The notes under the pieces: model-generated
Told to the model about the DNA's origin: nothing
Database searches by the model: none
The model's input: the letters and a program-made list of their open reading frames with translations, nothing else
Made by a program: the position numbers and the translations under genes
Assembly: GCA_030248215.1 (NCBI GenBank)
Contig: JASANG010003482.1
Location: 124,001 to 188,000 of the forward strand
Reading direction: 5' to 3'
Origin: Enoplolaimus lenunculus
Taxonomy: Eukaryota > Nematoda > Enoplea > Enoplida > Thoracostomopsidae
DNA length: 64,000 nt
In this document: piece after piece, positions 21,851-32,200 of the stretch
Layout of the letters: every line of letters begins with the position of its first letter
Position numbering within the stretch: the stretch's first letter is position 1

Positions 21851-22440
21851 TGTGGAAAAATCTATCGACGAATGGGGTTTTAGATATGGCACCGTCGGTT
21901 CCGGCGAATCTGAAGCGGGACCGATCAAAAGTGAATTCGAGGCTCCACGGAAATCGACGTAAGCTTATTCCTAGATTTGCTAGGCGCAACAACACGGCAC
22001 GATGTAAAGCCTTACTAACATGTCTGGTACACAAAAGCAAAGAATGCATATACATTGCAATTTGCACATCTATGGGGAATGCCTAAATTCGGATAAGAAA
22101 ATAGTGTCTTAATAAACACAAGAATTGCAGCTGACGGCTAAATCAAACTAAACATACGGCAAATTGTGGTACTCCGTTATTCCAGGTACGAATCCCAGTC
22201 GTACAACAGTCTCCGCGGAAATTGAATCCAACAATGGAAATCACACTAGCGCCGTGAAAACACACTGACTTGTAGCAGAACAAAACTGACGATATCAAAA
22301 CTCAAACAAGCTAAAACTGTAACTAGCTAATATTCAGTATAAAATATCACAAAATTTTAGCAACTAATAAAACAATTAAACTTTGGATTTCATTCCCAAA
22401 CAAAATAGAAAATGGTCTAAACTAACCCCATTTTCTCACA
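21851..22440 (-). repeat. LTR-like direct repeat, left copy
   Basis: About 590 bp, matching 25478-26079 over its whole length at roughly 80% by eye. On the minus strand it starts TGTGAGAA and ends TTTCCACA, the TG...CA form of LTRs. A purine-rich aggggc lies next to it on the inner side, where a polypurine tract would be for a minus-strand element. Confidence 0.6.
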
Positions 22441-22522
22441 GCCCCTATACATCAATTTCATTTTCAACGACGACATTTGTCTTCAACGGCGCTTTTCATG
22501 ACTTCCATCATCCCGCCTGTCA

Positions 22523-23345
22523 GTCTAAGTAGGAACCGGGACATCTGACCTTTCTACCAAGCAGCTGGAAATGCGGGCTAGAGCGGGGATCGAACTCTCA
22601 GCCTATGGGATTTTAAGCGAGCACTCTACCACTGCGCTACGTAGCCCGCCTGTCCAACTGCATTTTTGTCGACTATATGTGTCGACCGTACACCACAATG
22701 AGCATTGCATTTATTGCATATGCACCAGGACAAGCATGTCTCACATGCTCACATGCCCTTATTTTCAACAAGGTCGTCCCTTGACCGTCCATCCTATTAT
22801 CGACTGGATACCGTGTTGATAGCGCGGCAATTTACCATTTCGCTCACGGCGTAGCCCCCATGTCAGTCTAGGTAGGAACCAAGGGACATCAGACCTTTTT
22901 ACTAAGCAGCTGGAAAAGCGGGTTACGGGTGGTTTCGAACTAGCGACCCTCTGTGTGTCAGGCAGACGCTGTTACCACTGCGCCACGTAGCCCGCCTCTC
23001 CAACTACCATTTTCGTCGACTATATTTGTCGACCGTATGCTGCCAGCTAGCATACATGCAGTGCACTGCACTATATTGCATGTGCACATAACGGACAACC
23101 ATGTCTCACATGCTTACAGGTAAGAACCGGGACATCAAACCTTTTAACTAAGCAGCTGGAAAAGCGGGCTAGAGCGGGGATCGAACTCCCAGCCTACGGA
23201 TCCTTAAGCGAACACTACCACTGCGCTACGCAGTCCCCTGTCCAACTGCATTGTTTGTCGACTATATGTGTCGACCGTACACCACAATGTGCATTGCATT
23301 TATTGCATATGCACCAGGACAAGCATGTCTCACATGCTCACACCG
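22523..23345 (-). repeat. tRNA-like scaffold repeat array A (three units)
   Basis: Three tRNA-like bodies on the minus strand: 22649-22573 and 23237-23164 (type 1, B box gagttcgatcc) and 22995-22918 (type 2, gcgtctgcctgacac...agttcgaaacc). The scaffold between them is the same each time: tccagctgcttagtaaaaag, gtcccggttcctacc, gacatgcttgtcctggtgca and gtcgac dyads. The type 2 body has loop CTGACAC, which would be a GAC (Val) anticodon with a U at position 33. Ends pair as GCGGGCT/AGCCCGC. Confidence 0.8.
22918..22995 (-). tRNA. tRNA-like sequence, Val(GAC)-like, probably a pseudogene
   Basis: A and B boxes are good (gtggcgcagtgg and agttcgaaacc). The cloverleaf is nearly complete, but the acceptor ends GCGGGCT/AACCCGC and one anticodon-stem position do not pair perfectly. 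It is embedded in a repeat unit also found at 27253-27330, so it is best seen as a repeat component, not a working tRNA gene. Confidence 0.4.
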
Positions 23346-23369
23346 CCAACTTTTACGATATCCCGGATC

Positions 23370-24765
23370 ACGCGTCACTGTTTGCCAGGCGAAGGACTCC
23401 GAGTTTCACGCTATTCATGGCATGACCGATGTCTACTATATCTTTCTTATATCGTCGTTGATGTGGAGTTGCATCGCGTACCCGATAATATTCGCTTACT
23501 CCATCCTGCGCCATGCTACACATGCTAGCAACGCTCGTGCCGTCACGGGAAACGTCACCTTCGTCAACAACACCTTGACGCATTGTTTTATTCGCGTCGC
23601 GATTAATCTGCGTTTTCCGATTGCAGTGGTAATTCATATTTGCAACTCGGACTCCGGAACCTTCCACGGTGGCGCTTTCCGCTGTCTTGCTCAGACCATT
23701 CCTTGCTACCCGAGTATTCCGGACCGTAGGCCTTCCGCCCGCTATCCGTTTCTTTTACGTCTAACGCATACTCTTCTTGTTCTTCTTCATCGTCAACTTC
23801 ACCGCGTGCCAAATACAATTCGTTGTAACTGTCTATAGCTTCGCGCTCCGGACGAGTATCCCCGTGCCAGAAGCAGCTACCACGTTCGGCACGAGTTTCC
23901 CTTCCTTTACGTAAGTTGTCTCCATCCGGATTATTTCGAAGCTCGTTCATCATATGCACCTTGTTCACGAAATTTACGCACGCGATTCGACAATGAACGG
24001 TCTGTGGACGTGTTCTGTAACTGCAACGGTCGCGCCTTCCGCGGAAACATTGACCATTGCTCCCACTTGAGTCAACGGCGGCACATTCATTGACGGTGAA
24101 CCAATGGGGGTTGAGCACCCATTGTCGGCACATTGTGGAAGTTTGCGGCAGGAAGTACCAGCAGTCTTTTCACAGTCCCCGACGTTGACGATTGTCCCAC
24201 ATCCGGTTGAACATAAGTTGGAGTAAATCTGTCGAACACATTTTAAACTCCGCATCTGACATAACAGTCCTTGTGAAGTTCGGGTAAGTTTCAAATCCGA
24301 CTTGACTTTGGCAACGGTGCATCCTTTTTCACAAGCAAACTTTTCTTTTCATTTTGCGGAAACAGGATTTAAAATTTCCTTGCCTTTCCCGAGTGTCAAA
24401 TCGTTCAATTCAGATACATTTTAGTCGAATGGGCCGAAGACTGTCTATTTCACTTGTCCTTCATTCTTTATTTGACTAACAACAACGGTGCCCACGTCTG
24501 TGGTGTTCAAAACAACATTATTAAACCAGACATGCCCCACAAACTTACCTTTCTTCGACGCCGAGATATCCAACCCGAGCTTACCTCCGCCCGTGGCGAC
24601 TTGTCCATCGACAATGACCGGCCCCGGAGCTGTTTGTCCAACGGGTACATCACGCGATATCGACCCGGCTTTCTGTGTTACTACGCTACAGTTGATCATT
24701 GTCGCGCTTGAATACGCCGTAGATAGTAAGATATTGTCACTGGACTTCGACGTTGTTGCGTCCAA
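23370..24765 (-). pseudogene. Unrecognised cysteine-rich coding remnants inside the LTR-like pair
   Basis: Several minus-strand frames in succession show protein-like composition: a stretch with alternating polar/hydrophobic residues and PGPVIVDGQVATGGGKLGLD (near 24620), a cysteine-rich stretch (SNLCSTGCGTIVNVGDC, near 24190) and an acidic stretch (RGEVDDEEEQEEYALDVKE, near 23800). I do not recognise the family. Their place near the presumed 3' LTR would suit an envelope-like gene, but this is inference only. Broken in several places. Confidence 0.35.
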
Positions 24766-24859
24766 AAAGCAAGGACTTACCTTCCGATTTGCAAATACAC
24801 GATCCCATTCGATTCCGACGCGACTGCCACATTACCGCTACGATCACAATATAGGTTAA

Positions 24860-25477
24860 CTACGTCTAGCGATGCTAATACAAACCGCAATTCAATTCTT
24901 ATTTTTGTACATCACGAACAAATCTTTGCCACCTACTGCGAAAACACAACGATTATGGTAAAACATAACTGCCAATAATGCTGGATTTTATTGGCGTGTT
25001 TCACACGAAAATCGCAAAACTTTAATTAAAAACTGCGCCCCGCTTACACCAAACACATTTGCAAAAATTCTTTATCTCAGGACTACGGTATGTTTGTCAC
25101 AGAAAAACCGACAACAATCAGAATCCATTACCGCAAAACACGCAGTCCACTCAAAAAATTCGGCGTTTTTCTTCTCGATTGTGACCAATCACCGAACAAA
25201 GTTCGCTTCGACTTTTCGACCAATCACGCGACAAGGTTACTCGAAGCCTGTCGGCTAAAATCGTAAACTAAATTAGTCGAATATCGGTACAACCCGCAAA
25301 AACGGAATCCACAATCCAAATTAAACAACGTGGTACTTTGACATAGACCAATACCTACCACACACCGATTTGCGCGCACTTTTCACGGACCACGAAGAAC
25401 GAAAGCGGACACTGCGTCCGTTTCAGCTCAATTGAGCTGGAGGTAGGTAGGCCCTGTGGAGACCATCGTGGCCATCA
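24860..25477. other. Non-coding inner part of the LTR-like structure
   Basis: No frame of interest. On the minus strand it would be the leader next to the 5' repeat. A short palindrome ttcagctcaattgagctgga lies at 25418-25437. Confidence 0.35.
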
Positions 25478-26079
25478 TGTGAAATAACAATCTATTGACG
25501 AATGTGGGTTTTACATACGGCACCGCCAGTTCCGGCTAATCTAAAGCGGCACCGATCGGAAGTTAATTCGGGTCTGTACGGAAATCGACGTAGGCTTTCC
25601 CCTAGATTCGCTACGGCTCAATCGACGCGACACTATATAAAGCTTTACTAGCAGATTCGGAACACTAGAGCACACAATGCATATACTTTGCAATTTGCAC
25701 GGCTAGTGGGAATGACTAATCTCGGATAAGAAATTAGTTTCTAAAATAAACACAAAACATCAAGCCGTCAGCGGAACATACTAAACTTACAGCAAATTGT
25801 GTTACTCCGTTATTCCAGGTGCGACTGTCAGTCGTACAACAGTCTTTCCGCGGCAATAAAATCCAAGACTGAAAATCACACTAACGCCGGGGAAACACAC
25901 TAACTGGTTGCAAAGCAAAACAAAAGCTGACGATATCAAAACGCAAATAAGCCTAAACTTTAACTAGGTAATATTGAACATAAAATGTAAAAAAATCAGC
26001 AACTAGGAAAACATAATCAAACTTCGGATTTCATTCCTTAAAAATAGAAAATGGTCTAAAATAACCCCATGTTCTCACA
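25478..26079 (-). repeat. LTR-like direct repeat, right copy
   Basis: About 602 bp, the partner of 21851-22440. On the minus strand it runs TGTGAGAA...TTTCACA. It ends about 200 bp before the first IBTK exon. Both copies share a TATA-like actatataaagc / acgatgtaaagc position and aataaacacaa, but no promoter can be proven. Confidence 0.6.
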
Positions 26080-26276
26080 GTACGTATTAATAAATAAGGT
26101 TTGATCACAGTTATTTAAATACAGTAGAACTTTTGAGCTGACTAGTGGACTTCGCTAAAGTATAAATAATATCTGGGTTGCAGAAACAGGACATGTATTT
26201 AGTTTTTACTTAAGTCATTATTTTAAATAAGGTTTTTACCTTTGTTTTTTCAACAGTAACAGTTGATCTTTTTCAG

Positions 26277-26294
26277 CGAAGGTGGCAACTCGTT
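26277..26294 (+). promoter_or_regulatory. Splice acceptor 18 nt before the IBTK start codon
   Basis: A pyrimidine-rich tract ending in tttttcag at 26276 lies just ahead of the IBTK ATG at 26295, leaving an 18-nt 5'UTR piece (26277-26294). The next ATG-proximal sequence reads straight into conserved coding. Either a non-coding first exon lies upstream, or the site receives a spliced leader, as happens in tunicates, flatworms, cnidarians and nematodes. The sequence alone does not decide. Confidence 0.45.
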
Positions 26295-29200
26295 ATGAAA
26301 GACATTTTTCTTGACGACAAAAATTGTTGCACAAGGAAATGTCAGTCACTTCGCCATCTTACCTTATTAAAATCAGCAGCAACCAAATTAAGCTGTGAAC
26401 AACTTCAAGCGTTTTGCCTCACGACATGTAATAATTTTCATCACTTAGTCGATGCTAATCGGCAGAGTTTGGTACACGTTGGTGCATCATGCGGAACACC
26501 AACGTTTCTGGACTGGTTGATCGGGACGTTCAATCCTGATATCAACTCAAGAGTGAGTCGCTTATTCATGCGCTCATCTTAACTGGGTTTTTTAGTCAAT
26601 GCAGGGCCTTCTGCGTGTCAGGCATACGTTGTTACCACTGCACGTCGTAGCTCGCCTCCAACTGCTTCTATCGTCGACTATATGTCGACCGTATGCAGCC
26701 GGCTAGTTTACATACACTGCACTGCACTATATTGCATTTGCGCATAACAGACAAGCATGTCTCACGTGCTTACATGCCCCAATTTTCAACAAGGTCCTCC
26801 CTTGTCGTCCACCTATTTTCGACTGGATATCTGTTCGTAGCGCGGCAATTTACAATTGCGCTTACGGCGAAGCCCCATGTCAGTCTAGGTAGGAACCGGG
26901 ACTTTAGACCTTTCTATTAAGCAGCTGGAAAAGCGGGCTTCCAAAGCAGAGATCGACTTTGCCACTGCGATGCGTAGTCAGTCTCTCCAACTACTTTTAT
27001 CGTCGGCTATATCTCGACCGTATGCTGCCGCAACATGCTATACAATGTGCATTGCATATATTGCTTATGCGCTAGCATGTCGCACATGGTTACATGCCCA
27101 ATTTTAACAAGGTCGTCCCTTGACCGTCTACCCTGTTTTCACTGGACTCCGTGTTCATAGCACGGCAATTTTCCATTGCGATCACGGCGTGTTCCCCATG
27201 TCAGTGTAAGTAAAAATCGGGACTTCAGACCTTTTACTAAGCAGTTGGAAAAGCGGGTTACGGTTGGTTTTGAACAAGCGACCTTCTGCGTGTCAGGCAG
27301 ACGCTGTTACAGTGCGTCACGTAGCCCTCTTTAACTGATTCTGTCGTCGACTAATGTCGACAGTATGCTGCCGGCTAGCATACATACACTGCATTATGTT
27401 TCATGTGCACATAACGGACAAAAATATCTCACTACATACTCGTTGGCCAAACTAGATTATGTCTGTTGAGCAGAAAACTTTCATTGGATGTGAAGTCTTA
27501 TAACTAAACTCAAGTTGTTATTTTGGTTTTATGTACCTTTCGTAAAATTTCGTATGTCCTGGAACAAAGATTTGGGCTAAGTTTGGATGTTTAACCTATG
27601 TTAAAATATATTTTCAATGTTCTAGGACAAAGAGTCGGGCTATAGCCCTCTACACCATGCGCTGTTTCAGGGTGAAATCACGTGCGCACAAGTCCTTTTA
27701 AACGTAAGCTAATTTAACATAATTATATCAATTTTTAAGAATAACATAAATAGTTTATACTAGCTTATAATCGCCTAAATGATGTCTATGCAATTCTATG
27801 CCAGAATGAGTATGCAGTGAATCGCTTTTGGATGCTCTCGTTCTTAAATGTTGAAATCCTCTTGCTCGAACCTAGTGACATTACAATGGACTTGCGATCA
27901 GTTTCAGTGTATATCAAACAGCGCGTAAGTATAAATTACTGCTTCGCCGTTGCCATTGCGTCACTTTGGACATGTCTGAACTTAGTGCATTTGAAATTGT
28001 GTTGCACTTAGTTGCGTGCATTTCTGATGATACCAGCATTCGCATTCCATTCACTGGATTGTCCCGTCTCATCCATAGCCCGCATTTCGCTGACACGTTT
28101 CAAACGGTACTTTGTTGTTGGACCAGATTTTATTCGATATTTTTACCCATTATAACCAGGAGATAGGTAGGCTGGTTTACCTCGATCTCCTGTCAAAAAC
28201 CCGACCTGTTTGTTTCAAGCTGGGGTAGGTGTTTTGGTGCTGTGGTTGTTGTAATTTCGAATGCGAGGCGTGTAATCACTTTCATCACGCGTCCCTAGAA
28301 TGTTTTGTGCAAGAGCAAAATTGAATAACTGTGTTGCAGTATCAGGCAGATGTATCGCTACGTGACAACGAAGGCTTATCTCCATTTGATCTGGTGCAGA
28401 TCGATAAATATTACTGGCTCAACTATTATGACACTAGTTCACAGGTTCTATTTGGAAACGATTCGTTGTATTCCGCAACTGGTACGAAAGTTGAATTGCT
28501 AGAGATTAGTTTTGTGGTGAAACTTTTATTGCACTTTGTAGCGCCAGTTTGAATACCTTTCTAAGAATGAGAATGTGTTACAAGGCAAGGCAGTACGGCA
28601 ATCACGACACCTTGTCCATAAAATATTTATTGCCAGTTAGTGGTACAATTTACAGTTAGTTACTCTTTGAGAATGTTGTGTTTCGATCTTCGTGGGATGT
28701 CACTTGGCCACAAATTTTTTTTGTTCTAATTCGTTAGTGTAACGACCGAAACGTTCTGCGACATTTAAAGTTTGGAGGTAAACTAAATGTGAATGTGTAA
28801 TTTAAATACTCGTGCTTGGTTTTACGGTGAACAATTTGTTATGTTTTAGACCCCGTCGACGTTTACTGTTTTGGAGAAAACTCGAGTTATAACTTGGGTT
28901 TGGCACGGCAAACTGTTTGTACATATCCTGATGTTATTGATACGTTTCCTCAACTGAAATTGACTGTTCATAAGGTAAGTACATAAGCGTTCTTATTAAT
29001 AAAGCAAACTAACATATAAGGTTAGTACTGGCCTGTTTGCCGCGTAGATATATTGTGGTTGTGATTTGTATAATCTCATTATGGTTCCAGTGAAATTTCT
29101 GCGTCACACAAGTTCTTTAATAATTGTGAAGATCAACATAAATCAAGATTAATTTGCTTTCTTTGACAAAAATTTTCTAATAACTAGAAACGTACGCATA

Positions 29201-32200
29201 CTTTCACTTTGTTATTGTTTTCTGTTTGTTGATTTATTGTATTATAGATTTCAATGTCGAAATTTCATACCATATTCCTAACGTCTTCTGGTAGAGTATT
29301 GTCTTGTGGTTTGGGCACAGGCGGCCGGTTGGGTCACGGCAATGAAAATACACAAGTTACGCCGCGTTTGCTTTCGTTTTTCGCTGACAAAGAGATGTGC
29401 GTTGTTGATGCTGCTACAGCACAAAATCATTCACTGTTTGTAATTAACGATGGTACGGTAAGTCTCTGAAGAAAGCATTGTTTTGAAATTGTTGGCTTAT
29501 TTTGTTAGCGACGATTTCGAATACTGCACAGTTTCAACAAACCAAGCCATAAGTGTATATAAGAAAGCCGCATGTTGTATCTGTATACCATGATTTGCAC
29601 CAGTCAACAAGTTCTTCAAATTTCAAGCGCATTGTGGCTGTGTTTTGATCTAAACCTTTTGTTTGACGGTAAAGGCCTAATTCTCATGTAAGCATATGTA
29701 ATGTCCATCTGTCAAAAGATTGGGTAACCTGAATGATTTGTGACATGTTTTGATATACATAATTTTTAATATTTAACAACAAATATCAGTAATGGGTTTG
29801 ACGATTTTTCGTCCTATGCTGCGTTTGGTAATCCTGTATTTCTAGACGTTGTTTTCGTTTAACTTACTGCCAGGTTTGTTATTTAGGTTTATTCATGTGG
29901 TTGTAACGACTACGGCCAGTTAGGAATACAACAAAAGAAACAACAGCAACGTCGCATAACATCGGAATGCGTAACCGTACCATGTCTCGTTAATTTAAAT
30001 CGAAATAAAATCAGAGTTACTGCATGTGCTGCGAGCGAGTCTGCTAGTATTTTCTGGGGTGAAAATGTTGAGATTGGACAGCGAACAGCCATATTTGTCG
30101 CCGGGCGCAACACACAGGCATTGGGTACAACCGCTGTAGATGGAACGGAATTTTTGACGCCAAAGGAAGTGAGTTTGCCGTTTTAGATTTTTAGACTATA
30201 TTACGAAATGAATTTAAAGTATCAGTGATCAAGGATGCTATTCGTACATATATAATAACGAGCGTGAGTTGCAGTTTGTTGAACAGCATTAGAATACAGC
30301 ATTTTGGTTTCAAGTCATTTTCAGTAGATTTGTGTAGTTTAAACTGTTGTATATTGTTTTCGCAGGTATTAAAATTTCAACATATCGAGTCAATGATTGT
30401 TGGTATTGATACGAGCGATTATGCAACAGTAGTGCATAACGAAAAAGGTGACATATATCTTATGCATGCTTTTGGAGTGAAGAAAATTCTTTCCAGGTAA
30501 AACTTGTGTTTGATTTTTGAACGAAAAGGTTAAGACAACCTGAGGATAATGAGCATAGAAGTAACTGTGTTAGCAGTTGACGATTTTGCACTTGCGTCAG
30601 TTTTTTGTGTTTAAGTTTGTTGTTTTGCGATAGAGTTTAGATTTTTCATAGGATAAAATGGTTTGATTTTTTTGTTTGTGTTTTCATAAGGTCCGGTATT
30701 CGTATTGCCGAATCGTAAATTCAGACGCCAAGACGGCGCTGAACACAAACAGCTTACAGTCAGTTTTAGCGATAGTATGCTTGTACTTAATGTTTTGACA
30801 AATTGGTGCTGAATTCATCATAGTTTATATTTTGCATCTGTTCAGACCATCTGATCTCAAATCAGTATTTTTGCTCGAAAAAACCCACGGGTCGCTTACG
30901 GATTCGAAAATTGGGCAAACTCACCGAGATGTATCGGTCCTTATAGCTACTACTTCTGGCAAGGTAAAAATACAAAATATTGCTGGTATACGGAAAACTT
31001 TAGTTGGTAGACTGCGAGAGGTGTTTAATCTAGTTGATTTTTATAGAATGCTTAGTGTGCAGAATCAACATCAAAATAGATTGTCGAAACGTGTAATTGT
31101 TGTGTAGTTAACTTGGTTTTCTTTTCCTAGATTTCAGTTGTTTTATATATTTTGTTTCCTTGAACATTGCTAAGGTGTATATATGGCGCAAATCAGATGC
31201 TACTTTGCGTTTATGTGTTACTGGCGGTATCGGTCACACGCTGTATTCTTGCGATATTGCTGCGTTTCGCAATGGTTTCTACACACTCAGTAAATATGGA
31301 ACGGCGTACAAAGTTGTTCTGACTAAAGTGCGAAATCGGTCAGGAATGACCACAATGACCAGTGGCGGAGGACAAAAGAAAATCAAATCATCTGCAAGTA
31401 GGTACTGATTGATCTGTTTAGGCAAGGTTTGCGTAAGCGTGACCTTTTGTTGTAGTTTTCTCTGGATTTACCGATATTTTGTAATGAAATCCTTTGAACA
31501 AACGTTACTTGGTTTTTTTATTCAGAGGATTCTTTTATATATTTTATGTACTGTTTGCAAATGTTACGATATTTGTGAATGTTATACATGAAGCGAGCAA
31601 TTTTTTCAATGGCGGTTTTGTAATAATCAGCTTTTCTTATTCAGAACAAGCATCATTGTGCAAGGTCTTCGCCTTTTTGTATCTTGTTTAACATAGAAGT
31701 TATATGATGCCTCCATTTTGAAAAAAGTGGGCGCGTAAACTTTTTGGACGGCCAAATGTGGGGACTTTGTTGTGGGGGGCTCGCAAGCAAAGAGAGCCGG
31801 GACAGTTTTGTTGCTAATATGCTTCGGATTGCATATATTGCAGCGCCTCAGTTCGTGTTCTCAAAGTTGGCAAATACACATTTTTTGGAAGATGTGGATT
31901 GTCAGCTTGCAACGGCATCCCGAATACCTGGAATTGCTCGCGGTGTACGTATTATCTGCTCACCTGATGGTAAAAATGTATGCGTAATGCAACAAACGCC
32001 TATTATTCAGCTCACCGAACTGCCAATAGTCTCAGAATCCCAATTGGCGAAGGATATGGCGGAACTGCACGGCCGGTTGTCTGAGGTCGCTGCCCAGACA
32101 CTACTAAATGGCTCTGGCTCGGACCTTAGAGATGATAGTTACAACAAACTTGGAGGGACTGATTATAGGGTAAATGTTGTAAAACAACATAGTGGTTCGG

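Larger units (their letters stand above)
21851..26079 (-). mobile_element. Possible LTR-type retroelement fossil, minus strand, broken
   Basis: Two ~600-bp direct repeats (21851-22440, 25478-26079) frame about 3.0 kb. The interior holds a tRNA-like repeat array (22523-23345, probably a later insertion) and minus-strand cysteine-rich coding remnants (about 23370-24765). No reverse transcriptase, integrase or gag motif was seen, and no clear flanking target duplication. The copy divergence points to an old insertion; the coding part has several breaks. Family is not assignable; two independent copies of a solo element would be an alternative reading. Confidence 0.4.

Noticed and set aside
22573-23237. 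Functional tRNA genes
   Set aside because: Promoter boxes and acceptor ends are good, but anticodon and T arms mispair and the bodies sit in repeat units; tRNA-like repeats is the safer call.
31744-31843. Longer IBTK exon 10 starting near 31744
   Set aside because: The acceptor tattgcag before 31844 is better and gives the correct phase; upstream sequence has poor acceptors and no similarity to IBTK.
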